Shown: positions 1-8,839 of the stretch, one piece after another | How positions within the stretch are numbered: position 1 is the stretch's first letter | How the letters are laid out: every line of letters starts with the position of its first letter | NCBI GenBank assembly: GCA_016935885.1 | Contig: JAFGQA010000101.1 | Coordinates: 1-37,222 of the forward strand | DNA: 37,222 bases | Source of the DNA: Phycisphaerae bacterium | GTDB lineage: Bacteria > Planctomycetota > Phycisphaerae > UBA1845 > UTPLA1 | Direction of reading: 5' to 3' | Notes under the pieces: model-generated | Told to the model about the DNA's origin: nothing | Databases searched by the model: none | The model's input: only the letters and a program-made list of their open reading frames with translations | Position numbers and translations under genes: made by a program

Positions 1-1134
1 GCCGGCCAGCTCGAAGTACTCGTCGTAGTCCGTCCCCGTTTGATCGGTGCGGATCTCGTTGATGGTGACGCTGCTGTAGTCGCCCGGGCAAAGATTCGGC
101 TCACAATTGGTGCCGCCGCCCTGGTACTCGTCGTCGCCGGTGCAGTCATCCTCCGTCGTCAGATTGCATTCGCCGGTCGGCGTGCAGCACGCGCCAACGC
201 ACGGGTTGGGATCGCACGTCGTGCCATCACCCTGGTACTCGTCGGGGGTGGTGCAGTCATCCTCCGTCGTCTCAGTGCATCCGCCAGCCGGCGTGCAACA
301 AGCGCCCTTGCACGGGTTGGGATCACAACCGGTCCCGTCGCCCTGATACTCGTTGGGGGCGACGCAGTTAATCTCCGTCGTCACACTGCAAACGCCGGTC
401 GGCGTGCAGCACGCGCCCGTGTCGATGTCCCCGGCCACCTCAGCGAAGGTCTCCCCGACCAAGAGGTTGTCAATCGTCTGCACGGAATCCCCGGTCGCTT
501 GGCGCAGGGCAAAGCCCTCGATCGCGTCTTCGGCATAGCCGTTCGTGGCCGTGATATGCGTATCGCCCTCCGCCGTCGCATTGACCCACAGTTCGCTCAC
601 GCCGGTGTCGTAGTCGTAAGAAACGACGACGCGGTACTTGATTCCGAAGGTCAGCCCGGTCGCCCACGTCGCGCTTCCTGTGTCGAGCGCGCTGGTATTG
701 CTGAACCCAAAGGTGTAATCGGCGCCGGTGAAGGCCGTGACAAACACCCGGCTTGCGTAGTACGTCCCGGAGGTCTTGAAGTGGGCGAAGTACACGGTGG
801 CATCCCCACCGGTTACCTTCACGTCGAAGCCCGCATAGTACTTGTCGCCAGCACCCATGGCCGTGAAGGTCGTGTTCGCGTCTTCAGACCCATTGGGTTG
901 ATCCACCACGGCCGCTCCACTTGTGACCTGGATCGGACCGACCCCCTCGCCGCTGTGGGCCGCCCACGTGCCGCCGGTCAGGGGCGTTTGCCCAACCAGG
1001 TTTCCGTCGGCATGCGTGAAGGGCTCGTCGACCAACACTGTGGCGTCGGCATTTGGCGCCAACGCCAAGGTACATGCAAACGCGCCACCCAGCGCGATTG
1101 CGAAAATCCATCCCCTGATTCGTTCTGTCATCAT
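1..1134 (-). CDS. Secreted Cys-rich repeat protein with lamin-tail-like domain (partial, runs off window)
   Basis: Reading the minus strand from an ATG at 1134 (a second ATG follows at 1131, better spaced from the AGGAGG ribosome site) gives 378 codons with no stop before the window edge, so the 3' end is missing. Residues 1-32 look like a Sec signal peptide (positive start, hydrophobic stretch IFAIALGGAFACTLALA). Residues about 33-238 form a Gly/Thr/Tyr-rich beta-sandwich-like region resembling LamG/concanavalin-type domains of planctomycete surface proteins. Residues 240-350 are three 37-residue repeats beginning GACCTP and ending CDPNPC or similar, six Cys each. The segment from about 352 (VTINEIRTD, then DYDEYFEL) matches the start of a lamin-tail domain. 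It is probably exported and disulphide-stabilised. The function is unknown. Whether the lost C-terminus carries a PEP-CTERM-type sorting signal for the exosortase at 36058 cannot be seen. Confidence 0.85.
   Translation of the reverse strand, partial: MMTERIRGWIFAIALGGAFACTLALAPNADATVLVDEPFTHADGNLVGQTPLTGGTWAAHSGEGVGPIQVTSGAAVVDQPNGSEDANTTFTAMGAGDKYYAGFDVKVTGGDATVYFAHFKTSGTYYASRVFVTAFTGADYTFGFSNTSALDTGSATWATGLTFGIKYRVVVSYDYDTGVSELWVNATAEGDTHITATNGYAEDAIEGFALRQATGDSVQTIDNLLVGETFAEVAGDIDTGACCTPTGVCSVTTEINCVAPNEYQGDGTGCDPNPCKGACCTPAGGCTETTEDDCTTPDEYQGDGTTCDPNPCVGACCTPTGECNLTTEDDCTGDDEYQGGGTNCEPNLCPGDYSSVTINEIRTDQTGTDYDEYFELAG
85..417 (-). repeat. Three tandem 111-bp units encoding 37-residue Cys-rich repeats
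   Basis: In-frame units occupy 417-307, 306-196 and 195-85 on the minus strand. Each encodes the pattern GACCTPxG-x-C-x7-C-x12-C-x4-C, with EYQG conserved in the middle. DNA similarity between units is high, consistent with duplication within the gene. Confidence 0.85.
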
Positions 1135-1454
1135 GGTCCTCCTGCTGGTTTACGCTAACCTATTCCTCGTTCTCTCGGATAAAGAAAACACTCGTTCGAG
1201 ACGCTCAATACTCCCAGGGGGTCTACTTCGACCCCTCTTCCTCGTCCGCGGCGCCAGGCCAACATAGCAGCGCGATGTTAACCGCTCATTGAGAACGGGA
1301 GAAGAATGCGCTAAGACTTCGCACCGATCCCGCCGTTTGACGGGATGCACCTGGTCTACCTCCGCGTCCCACAGGTGGGTGTGTGATCGCATGAAGCCGC
1401 TTTCTCTCGCCCTCGATCCCCCCTGAGTCGAGGCTGTCTGTCTTCAACGAATCC

Positions 1455-1483
1455 AGTATAGCACATCGTCGACCGGATTTGAA
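1455..1483 (-). promoter_or_regulatory. Candidate sigma70-type promoter for the Cys-rich secreted protein
   Basis: On the minus strand TTCAAA (1483-1478) is followed after exactly 17 bp by TATACT (1460-1455), a good match to -35/-10 elements. It faces the gene starting at 1134, giving a leader of about 320 nt. Confidence 0.45.
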
Positions 1484-1923
1484 GGGCAATCCAGCTCTTA
1501 TCGGTTGCTCCTTCCGCCCACGAGCTTGCCGCCCTGTGAAATCCCTGTTGGCTGTCGGGCCGCGTCGTGCAGCCTACCGCGGCCCGAAACGCCCACACGC
1601 CCCATCGCACTGGGAGGTCGTCGAACCAGAACGTCGAACGCCGCATGAATGACCACGTCTTGACGCCCTGCGATCTGGCAGGCGGATCGCGTACCCTTCG
1701 CGGTTGGCCGCATGGTTGGCCACGGGCAGTCAAGTGTGGTCGGCCGCGTGTGATAAGGATGCACGTCGGCCGGATTCTCGGAAGGTCGCACGTCCGATAA
1801 TAACGCGCGTCCCATAAACCATTCGCCCCTCGCCTGTTCGTGCTGTTCCTGTATGGTCCCTGTACCGCAGGTAAACACCCTGTTGAATTCTGCGTCCGTT
1901 GGGTGTACAAATGGAGTGTTTGA

Positions 1924-1948
1924 CAGCCTCCCTGGTTTGTGGAGGCTG
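1924..1948 (+). promoter_or_regulatory. Leader hairpin upstream of the nusG-like gene
   Basis: CAGCCTCC (1924-1931) and GGAGGCTG (1941-1948) are perfect 8-bp arms around a 9-nt loop. There is no U-run after it, so it is not a classical terminator. It may be a leader structure in the EPS operon transcript, about 270 bp before the nusG-like start. Confidence 0.3.
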
Positions 1949-2218
1949 AGGACTCCCAGACCAGTCCAGACTCGATGAGTTTCCTCGCATAATTCTTCGG
2001 GCAGTCTTGAGATACAGGAGCATCGGCGGCGGGGCTGACGCGTGAACGCGTGCCTGAAGCGGGGCGGTGGGCTGCAAGCACTCTCAGGCCAACGGCGACG
2101 ACCGCGGATACATAAGGCGTGGACGCCGAGCATGTCTGCTGAGAAGCACGGGCGTTGCACGAATCGTGGTACCTGTCACTCGGAGTTAAGGAAGGAGCAT
2201 CGGGCACAAGGAACGCAC

Positions 2219-2794
2219 ATGGTGCAGGCTCATAACATCCACACGCAGACGCCGCGCCAGGCGCCGCCCATCATGCGCAGGTCCGGTTTGGCGATTGGGC
2301 AACTCGATGGCCTTTGGTGGCTGTTGCACACCAGGGCCCGGAACGAGAAGGCCTTGGCCTGGGATTTGAATGATCGCGGCATTGACTACTTCTTGCCATT
2401 GGTGCGGTCCTCTCGTCGTTACGGCAGACGCCGCGTGGACGTGGTCCTGCCGCTCTTCTCCGGGTACGTCTTCGTGTCGTGCACCTCTAGCGACGATCGC
2501 TATCGAGTCCTCGCAACGAACAGGGTGGCGAGCATGATAGAGGTCGAAGATCAGACCCGTCTGAAGGCCGAGTTGGAGCGGGTGCGGCGCGCTGTTAGCT
2601 CGCCGCACAAGGTGAGTCTTTATCCTGGCATCAAGCAGGGACGCCGGTGCCGTGTCACAGACGGAACCCTCAAGGGACTTGAAGGGGTGGTCGTCAGGCG
2701 AACAGGCACTGGTCGGGTGTTCCTCGACGTGACCATGCTCGGGCAGTCCGCGGTCGTTGAGATTGACGTGACCGTGCTCGAGCTGACCGACTAG
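2219..2794 (+). CDS. Specialised NusG-family antiterminator (RfaH/LoaP/UpxY-like)
   Basis: 191 residues, the usual NusG size. The NGN domain spans about residues 32-125, starting WWLLHTRARNEKA and containing PLFSGYVFV (residues 78-86), typical of the NGN core. A KOW motif lies at about 138-165 (GRRCRVTDGTLKGLEGVVV). NusG proteins bind RNA polymerase and raise processivity; paralogues at the head of polysaccharide loci (RfaH, LoaP, UpxY) act mostly on their own long operons. Its place as the first gene of a roughly 28-kb EPS locus fits that role (inference from context). The ATG at 2219 was chosen for the AAGGAA site six bases upstream. The frame is open further upstream, but that part has no NusG similarity. 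A core housekeeping NusG would instead sit beside secE and rplK, which are absent. Confidence 0.9.
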   Translation: MVQAHNIHTQTPRQAPPIMRRSGLAIGQLDGLWWLLHTRARNEKALAWDLNDRGIDYFLPLVRSSRRYGRRRVDVVLPLFSGYVFVSCTSSDDRYRVLATNRVASMIEVEDQTRLKAELERVRRAVSSPHKVSLYPGIKQGRRCRVTDGTLKGLEGVVVRRTGTGRVFLDVTMLGQSAVVEIDVTVLELTD

Positions 2795-2954
2795 CCTCTT
2801 TCGCCATAACGTCTTGACAGAAGGTAACTTGCGCTCGGAGCTCGAGTGTAGGCGACGGGGACGGAGTCCATCCGGACACGGCCCATTGCGTGTGTTGCGT
2901 TGCGGCACTTGCCGGTCGCTCCCGCCGGTTGGAGAGCTTGGCTAACGGATCAAC

Positions 2955-4979
2955 ATGCAGTCATTAGCCTGGTACAAGCATCGTCTCGGCGCTATGTCGC
3001 CGCCTGAAGTAGCCTGGCGTGCCAGGAGCAGGCTGCGCGACTCATTCGATCGCTTGCTCTGCCCACTTCGACGCCGGCCCGTGCCGGTTGCCCGAATCCT
3101 GAACGGCAACGGGCACGCTGCCCCGGTCTGTGCGGCCGCGGTCGGCGATCATCTACCACCTACCGGCGCGCTGGGCTCGTCGATCACGGAACCGTGGCAC
3201 GACGCAGCCGTTGCGAAGGCGCGTGCGCTTCTGCGGCACCAGATCAACCTGTTCGACGCCGAAGACCTATATCTGGGCGCCGAAATCGATTGGAATTACG
3301 AGTACAAGGCCGAGAAGCAAGCCCCGACGGGTTTTGCGCCGGCGATCGACTACCGTGACTACGATCTCACTGGCGACGCGAAATGGGTGTGGGAGCTCAG
3401 CCGCCACCATCACCTGGTCGCCTTCGGACGTGCCTATCGCTTGACAGGCGACGAACGATACGCACGCGAGGCAGCGGCTCAGCTTCAGGGGTGGATGGAA
3501 CAATGCCCGTTTGGAATGGGCATGAATTGGCGCAGCCCCCTGGAATTGGCGATCCGGCTGATCAATTGGGTGTGGACACTTGAGCTGATCCGGCCGGCGA
3601 CCGTCGTGTCTGATGGGCTGTTTGAGCGTGTCCTCGGGGCCGCATACCGCCATCTGTGGGAAATCTCTCGAAAGTACTCGCGGTTCTCCTCTGCGAACAA
3701 TCATCTCGTAGGCGAAGCGGCCGGTGTGTTCATCGGGAGCAGCTACTTCGCGTGTCTCAAGGACGCACCACGATGGCGCTCGCGCAGCCGCGACATTCTG
3801 CTTCAACAGATGATCGAACAGAGCAACAGCGACGGCGGGCATCGCGAGATGGCCATGGGCTACCATTTGTTCGTGCTGCAGTTCTTCCTACTGGCCGGTC
3901 TTTGCGCCCGCAACACGGGCGAGGATTTTCCAGCGGAGTACTGGTCCAGGCTGGAGAAGATGTTCGAGTTCGCTGGGGCGTTTGCCGAGGGCGGCGGGGC
4001 CGCGCCGATGTTCGGCGACTGCGACGACGGATACGTGCTCGATCTGGGGGAACCGCTCAGTGATGTCCATCCGTTGATGGCGATCGCGGCGGTGCTGTTC
4101 AACCGGCCCGATTTCAAAGCGCTGTCCCGCGGACTCAGTGAACCGGTGTTCTGGCTGTTTGGTCGCAGGGGATGCGAGCGGATCAGGCAGGTCGATGCGG
4201 GCACGGCCCGCACAACGATCCACTCACGGGCCTTTCCGGAATCCGGGTTCTATCTTCTGCAGTGTGGACATCGTGACGAACCGGATCGAATCAGCGTGGC
4301 GTTTGATTGCGGCCCGCTCGGATTCGAGTCGATCGCGGCACACGGCCACGCTGACGCGTTGAGTTTCACGCTACGCGCCTTTGGGAAGGACCTCATCGTA
4401 GACGCTGGGACGTATGACTACTTCACGCATCCCGCCTGGCGGGACTACTTCAGAAGCACACGGGCGCACAACACAATCGTCATCGACGGGGAGGAGCAGT
4501 CGGAGATCCTCGGCCCTTTTCTTTGGGGTCGTCGGGCCCGGGCCCGCTGTCTTCGGTGGGAATCCTCGAACGATGCAGACGTGGTCGTCGGGGAACACGA
4601 TGGGTACACGCGCTTGGATGATCCCGTCGTTCACCGACGAACGATCCGGCTCAATAAGCGTGAGCGTGAAGTGTTGATCGGCGACGAGATTCTCGCGCGT
4701 GCGCATCACGATCTGAGCATGTACTGGCATCTGGCGGAAGACTGCCACGTGACGCCGTTAGGTGAGAACCGCTTCCGCATTGATTGCGGATCGGGGACGG
4801 TCGACTTGGCGTTCGACACCCGGCTGACCATCTCAACCGCGGTCGGCGGTACAGACCCAATAGCGGGATGGGTGAGTCGAGGGTACCACCACAAGATGCC
4901 TACAACGACGTTCGTCGGTCGCTTGGCAGCGAAGGGCGCCGAGATGATCACGACGCGAATCTCGCTGCCGCCCGCCTGA
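2955..4979 (+). CDS. Heparinase II/III family protein (putative polysaccharide lyase)
   Basis: 674 residues. The N-terminal half (about 75-400) is an alpha/alpha-toroid like the heparinase II/III N-terminal domain, with WRSPLELAIRLINWVW and NNHLVGEAAG (near residue 249). Then come SNSDGGHREM (near 290) and MGYHLF. The C-terminal half is a beta-sandwich of the heparinase II/III C-terminal family, with HGHADALSF (near 462) and RAHNTIVIDG (near 503). The conserved Asn-Asn-His, Tyr-His and His-x-His-x-Asp positions suggest an intact lyase active site. I see no clear signal peptide, so its compartment is uncertain; such proteins are common in exosortase-linked EPS clusters. It may trim or edit the polymer made here. 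It lies 160 bp after the nusG-like gene. The start is the ATG at 2955; its ribosome site is weak. Confidence 0.85.
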   Translation: MQSLAWYKHRLGAMSPPEVAWRARSRLRDSFDRLLCPLRRRPVPVARILNGNGHAAPVCAAAVGDHLPPTGALGSSITEPWHDAAVAKARALLRHQINLFDAEDLYLGAEIDWNYEYKAEKQAPTGFAPAIDYRDYDLTGDAKWVWELSRHHHLVAFGRAYRLTGDERYAREAAAQLQGWMEQCPFGMGMNWRSPLELAIRLINWVWTLELIRPATVVSDGLFERVLGAAYRHLWEISRKYSRFSSANNHLVGEAAGVFIGSSYFACLKDAPRWRSRSRDILLQQMIEQSNSDGGHREMAMGYHLFVLQFFLLAGLCARNTGEDFPAEYWSRLEKMFEFAGAFAEGGGAAPMFGDCDDGYVLDLGEPLSDVHPLMAIAAVLFNRPDFKALSRGLSEPVFWLFGRRGCERIRQVDAGTARTTIHSRAFPESGFYLLQCGHRDEPDRISVAFDCGPLGFESIAAHGHADALSFTLRAFGKDLIVDAGTYDYFTHPAWRDYFRSTRAHNTIVIDGEEQSEILGPFLWGRRARARCLRWESSNDADVVVGEHDGYTRLDDPVVHRRTIRLNKREREVLIGDEILARAHHDLSMYWHLAEDCHVTPLGENRFRIDCGSGTVDLAFDTRLTISTAVGGTDPIAGWVSRGYHHKMPTTTFVGRLAAKGAEMITTRISLPPA

Positions 4980-5005
4980 TGAGCGGTTGGCAAGATGGAG
5001 AAAGT

Positions 5006-5332
5006 ATGACGATTGTTTCGATTGCCGCCGGAAACACATGTGTGTTGCGGGACACTGTCATGCACCGGTTCTTGCAAACAACGGTCGTGGCGCTGGTTAT
5101 CCGGACGTTCCTCGGGCGTCTCGGTTCGACAAGAGTTGGACATGGCGATGTTAGAGTCGCGTATCGCTCGCTTGGGCGTGTAAACAAAGGGAACGCCCCG
5201 ATTACCGGTCCCGAAAGCGCAGTCGTTTTGGCTCGCAGCGCACCTGGGACCAGACACCCGAGACGACTCGGGGACACAGCAGGACAATACGATGAGGCGT
5301 GCTTACGTCGGGTAGCAATGGCGCGGTTTTAG
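5006..5332 (+). CDS. Doubtful small ORF (108 aa) in the 436-bp gap after the heparinase-like gene
   Basis: An ATG at 5006 with GGAGAAAG just upstream opens a 108-codon frame ending at TAG 5330-5332. The product begins MTIVSIAAGNTCVLRD and is Arg-rich after about residue 35, with no domain I recognise and no clear membrane segment. Codon use is less GC-biased at third positions than in the neighbours. It may be chance. Apart from this frame I see nothing definite in 4980-5415: no terminator, and only a weak promoter-like TTGCAA near 5076. Confidence 0.2.
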   Translation: MTIVSIAAGNTCVLRDTVMHRFLQTTVVALVIRTFLGRLGSTRVGHGDVRVAYRSLGRVNKGNAPITGPESAVVLARSAPGTRHPRRLGDTAGQYDEACLRRVAMARF

Positions 5333-5415
5333 GCGTAGAATGTCCAAGCGGGGGAATGGGCCAGCAGCAAGGTCTGATACATTTCGCCGAGTGGGTTTCG
5401 TGGAGGAAGGCGGGC

Positions 5416-6420
5416 ATGTCCGAGCCGGGAGAAGCAGCGGTTCCAGAGCAGAGTGACCCGCGCGCAAGTTTGAGAGGCGTCATCCTTGCGGGCGTTTTGC
5501 GGTGGCGCGATTCTGCGTTGGAGAGGGCGGCACCAAGGTCCTTGGTGCCAATCGCGAACCGGCCACTGATCACGTATACACTGGGCTGGCTCAACGAGGG
5601 TGGAGTCAGGAGTGTCAGTGTGTGTGCCAACAGCGACACGAAGGTCCTTCGTCGTTGTCTGGGAGCCGGTGAACCGCGGGAGCTGGCGATTCGCTATTAC
5701 GAAGACCACATGCCGCGCGGACCGGCTGGGTGCATCAGGGATGCGGCACTTGAAACTGCCTGCGACACGCTCATCGTCGTGGATGGAACGATCATGCCGC
5801 AGGCAATGGATCTGGAACACCTGCTCCTAGCACACGCGCGATCGAACGCAACGATGACGATCGTTGTGGAAGCCGCACATCATGGCGGAGCGGAAAGCGG
5901 TGGACCGACCGTACCCGTGGGGATCTACGTTCTCGCCAAGCGGGCACTGGGCTACATCGGGTCCAGCGGTTACCAGGACATCAAGGAGACACTGGTTCCG
6001 AGGCTCCGTGAAGCTGGCGAGAGCATTGTCCCATACGTTGTCAAGGTGCCGGTCCCTCGGGTCATGGATGAAGAGTCGTGTCTGGCGGCAAACTCATGGA
6101 TGTTGGAGCAGATCCTTCAAAGCGCTCACGTGCCGGAGGGTTATCGACGTGTCGGCGAGGCCCTGATCCACGAGTCGGCACGAGTGGACAAGAAGGCTCG
6201 GCTGATAGGTCCAGTACTCATCGGGCCTGACACCACGGTTGAAGGCGCGGTGACGCTTATTGGGCCGACCACGGTCGGTGCTGGTTGTACGCTCTGTGAG
6301 GGGGCGGTGATCTCGAGATCGCTTTTCTGGGACGGCGTGAGAGTTGGACGGAATCGCGCCCTTGATCGCTGCATTCTCACGCGTAATGTAGAAGTGAAGG
6401 CGGCAAGGCCAACTCTCTAG
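5416..6420 (+). CDS. Degenerate nucleotidyltransferase with C-terminal left-handed beta-helix
   Basis: 334 residues with the layout of NDP-sugar pyrophosphorylases (GlmU, GCD1 and ManC-like): an N-terminal Rossmann-like nucleotidyltransferase domain (about 20-235) and hexapeptide repeats forming a left-handed beta-helix (about 247-331, for example LIGPVLIGPDTTVEG). The fold-defining opening is recognisable (VILAGVLRW then SLVPIANRPLI), but the nucleotide-binding GxGTRL signature is absent: the residues after the first beta-strand read GVLRWRDS. The metal-binding Asp region survives only as VVDGTIMP (near 121). It may therefore be a non-catalytic, regulatory or sugar-nucleotide-sensing protein rather than an active pyrophosphorylase; this is inference. 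The start at ATG 5416 is supported by GGAGGAAGG upstream; an earlier GTG at 5299 has none. Its N-terminal domain resembles that of the protein at 8840-10609. Confidence 0.75.
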   Translation: MSEPGEAAVPEQSDPRASLRGVILAGVLRWRDSALERAAPRSLVPIANRPLITYTLGWLNEGGVRSVSVCANSDTKVLRRCLGAGEPRELAIRYYEDHMPRGPAGCIRDAALETACDTLIVVDGTIMPQAMDLEHLLLAHARSNATMTIVVEAAHHGGAESGGPTVPVGIYVLAKRALGYIGSSGYQDIKETLVPRLREAGESIVPYVVKVPVPRVMDEESCLAANSWMLEQILQSAHVPEGYRRVGEALIHESARVDKKARLIGPVLIGPDTTVEGAVTLIGPTTVGAGCTLCEGAVISRSLFWDGVRVGRNRALDRCILTRNVEVKAARPTL

Positions 6421-6490
6421 CTCGTCGCGAGGCGTCGTCCGTGCGTGAAGCGATAGCGCGGCGCGTGAATCCATGAAAGAGGGAAACGAG

Positions 6491-8809
6491 ATGTCGGAAG
6501 ACAGCAGACAGGAGCTGAACAACTCCGAACGCAGCAGAAGAGACATGATCGTGCCTCACGGCCATTCAGATCTTGACTGCTGCGAGTTTCCGGAAGTGAT
6601 GCGGGCCCCTGGTCCGTTCGTGGAGCAGTCAAGCCAACATCTCCCCGAGTTCGGAGGAGTGACCGCAGTGGGACTTCTGCGGCGAAAATGGATGATGCTG
6701 GCCGTCTTTGTACTGGTGGCCGGTTCGGCGATTCCTCTGATCTGGAAGTCGGTTCAGCCGGAATTCAGCTCGACCGCCACAATCCGAGTCGCCCCTCTCG
6801 CACCTCGGGTTCTCTATAAGACCGAGAGCAACAGCATGATTCCGCTTTACCAGAACTACCTTAACACACAGGTATCCATCATTCGGAACCCCTCCGTGTT
6901 GCAGCGTGTCTTGGATCAGAAAGAAATCCAAGAAACGTCATGGTACAAAGAGAAGCCATTCGCGCTGCTCGGCAACCCTCCGACACACATGGAGAGGCTG
7001 GCGGAAGATCTTGTCGTGCGGCCACGTCAGAACACGGAACTGATCGACGTCACAATGACCACGAAGATGCCGAAGGAAGCCAAGCGAATCGTGGATGCGG
7101 TCGTGCAGCAGTATAGAGAGAGTTCAGATGGCATTCTACGAGAGACGGAGCTGCAACGGTTCGAGACGTTGAGGAACGAACTCCGAAGCGCCCAGAACGA
7201 AATCAACGGGTTGATCGATGAGAGATTCAATATCGCTGATCGGCTTGGCAGCAGTCTGCCTGAGGAGCTCAGGGCCCAGTTGACCGCACAGCTCAACACC
7301 ATGAGATCTGAACTGACGAGGCTCTGGATAGACCAGAATATCCGTGAGTTCCAGATTGAAATGCTGAGCGCCCCGGCGGAGGAAGGCGCTGCTTCGGAGA
7401 ATGTTGATTCCTCAGATGAAGGCGAGGGCAGGGTAGCGCCTGTTACTGCGCGCTATGTGCAGGATCCCACTTGGTCTCGGCGTGCCGAAGGGCTGGAAGA
7501 GGCCCGCCACAGGTTGAAGTTGGCGCGTCAGAGGTATGGCGAGGAGCACCCGACGATCCAGAGGCTGATTGCGGATGCATCCCATGCCGAGAACCTTCTT
7601 CAGGCAAGAGAGAGGGAACTGGATGAGAATCCCGATGATGGTCCTGCGCAAGCCGCGCCATCCGACGAGAGCCCAGGGGCTCGCAACCTGGCTGCGTTGC
7701 GATACGCTCACCAAGTGGAGGAGCAACGTGCGCGGGAGCTTGAGAAGGCGATCAGCAAGTTGGCGACGGAAGTTGGTGAGACCGGCACACTCGCGCGGGA
7801 GCTTGCCCGAAATGAAGAGCAGCTCGCCGCAACGCGCACTTTGCGTGACGAGGTCCACGGGCGGCTTCAAGCACTGGAAATGGAAAGCAAAGCTCCGGGC
7901 AGAATAAGCATCGCATCCGAGGGGCTCATGACCACGCAACCCTCGCGAGATCGGCGCCCCATCTTGAGCGGCCTGGCCTTGTTCGGAGCGTTCATGGCTG
8001 CCATCGGCGTTGGATACCTTCGCAGCAGCACGGATTCCACCATTTACGAGGTGGGTGACATTGCCAACGTGAGCCGCTCGCCGTTCCTGGGACGACTGCC
8101 CAGGATCGAGGGCGAGCTGGACCTGTCCCAGGATACGGCGATAGACGTCGCTCTCGAAGAGAGCATTCGGATGGTGCGCACCACCCTATTGCGACGAGTG
8201 GCCGGCGCAGGTGGTCCTGTGGTTGCGATAACCAGTCCGGGCCCGAACGCCGGGAAGACGACGTTGGCAATCCTCATGGCAAAGAGCCTCCGGCAATTGG
8301 GAAAGAAGGTGTTGCTCGTGGACGCGGATCTCCGCCAAGCCTCTCTTACGCGGGTGTTGGGCGCGGAGGACTACGGCGGACTTGTCCAACTGTTGACCGG
8401 CAAAGCCTCCCATGAGGACGTGGTGATGTGTCCCGATGGAGGCAAGTTCCATCTGCTGCCTGTCGGCCAGCGGCATGCATACAAGGATCCCGAACTGCTG
8501 GCCAATGGTGTGATGTCAGCGCACGTTGCGCGATGGAAGAAGGCTTACGACTTCGTGATCTTGGATGGTCCGCCCGTCTTGTCCACTGCGGACGGCCGCA
8601 TCCTTGCGGGGCAGGCCGACGGCGCGATCATGGTCTTGAGATCGTCCCACTGCTCGCGGACGGATGCGGTGGAGGCGTACGCCGGGCTGAGCGCCGCCGG
8701 GGCGACCCTGCTGGGAACAGTCCTGACAGGCACGCGGCACAGATCGTCGTACTACGCGTACGACTACTACATGGGCGATCGCGAGACACCGGACGAGGTG
8801 GCGTCATAG
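6491..8809 (+). CDS. Wzc/GumC-type polysaccharide co-polymerase with BY-kinase domain
   Basis: 772 residues. A cytoplasmic N-terminal tail is followed by TM1 (about 67-86), a Wzz-type chain-length domain, long Glu/Arg-rich coiled coils (about 200-290 and 330-480), TM2 (about 490-510) and a C-terminal bacterial tyrosine kinase. The kinase shows Walker A SPGPNAGKTTLA (near 582), Walker A' VLLVDADLR (near 607) and Walker B FVILDGPP (near 687). The C-terminus ends in a tyrosine cluster (SSYYAYDYYMGD, five Tyr), the site of autophosphorylation in this family. It controls EPS chain length together with the Wzy polymerase and the Wza exporter. An acidic insert (EEGAASENVDSSDEGEGR) interrupts the periplasmic coiled coil. 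The ATG at 6491 has GAGGG seven bases upstream; the ATG at 6473 lacks a site. The next gene follows after 30 bp. Confidence 0.93.
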   Translation: MSEDSRQELNNSERSRRDMIVPHGHSDLDCCEFPEVMRAPGPFVEQSSQHLPEFGGVTAVGLLRRKWMMLAVFVLVAGSAIPLIWKSVQPEFSSTATIRVAPLAPRVLYKTESNSMIPLYQNYLNTQVSIIRNPSVLQRVLDQKEIQETSWYKEKPFALLGNPPTHMERLAEDLVVRPRQNTELIDVTMTTKMPKEAKRIVDAVVQQYRESSDGILRETELQRFETLRNELRSAQNEINGLIDERFNIADRLGSSLPEELRAQLTAQLNTMRSELTRLWIDQNIREFQIEMLSAPAEEGAASENVDSSDEGEGRVAPVTARYVQDPTWSRRAEGLEEARHRLKLARQRYGEEHPTIQRLIADASHAENLLQARERELDENPDDGPAQAAPSDESPGARNLAALRYAHQVEEQRARELEKAISKLATEVGETGTLARELARNEEQLAATRTLRDEVHGRLQALEMESKAPGRISIASEGLMTTQPSRDRRPILSGLALFGAFMAAIGVGYLRSSTDSTIYEVGDIANVSRSPFLGRLPRIEGELDLSQDTAIDVALEESIRMVRTTLLRRVAGAGGPVVAITSPGPNAGKTTLAILMAKSLRQLGKKVLLVDADLRQASLTRVLGAEDYGGLVQLLTGKASHEDVVMCPDGGKFHLLPVGQRHAYKDPELLANGVMSAHVARWKKAYDFVILDGPPVLSTADGRILAGQADGAIMVLRSSHCSRTDAVEAYAGLSAAGATLLGTVLTGTRHRSSYYAYDYYMGDRETPDEVAS

Positions 8810-8839
8810 ACGGATGAAGCGGTTAGGCGGGGGCTTGCT

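Larger units (their letters stand above)
1135..2218. other. 1.1-kb gene-free region between divergent genes
   Basis: No recognisable gene lies here. The longest open frames (minus 1356-2207 and 1498-2160) have shuffled-looking composition, no family motif and no ribosome site, and they compete with each other. The region holds a minus-strand promoter-like site at 1455-1483, a short hairpin around 1328-1347 (ATCCCG/CGGGAT arms) inside the presumed leader of the minus-strand gene, and a perfect 8-bp hairpin at 1924-1948 in the presumed leader of the nusG-like gene. The plus-strand promoter of the EPS locus is expected here but I could not place it with confidence. Confidence 0.6.

Noticed and set aside
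85..417. Repeat array as a mobile or CRISPR element
   Set aside because: The 111-bp units are in frame and encode conserved Cys-rich protein repeats.
1320..1400. c-di-GMP (GEMM) riboswitch in the leader of the Cys-rich gene
   Set aside because: On the minus strand GGGACGC and a short stem are present, but the GNRA loop and its receptor are missing.
1356..2207. 283-codon open frame on the minus strand (and a 220-codon one in another frame)
   Set aside because: Composition is random-like (many Arg/Pro/Ser/Cys), there is no domain or ribosome site, and several frames are open over the same GC-rich DNA.
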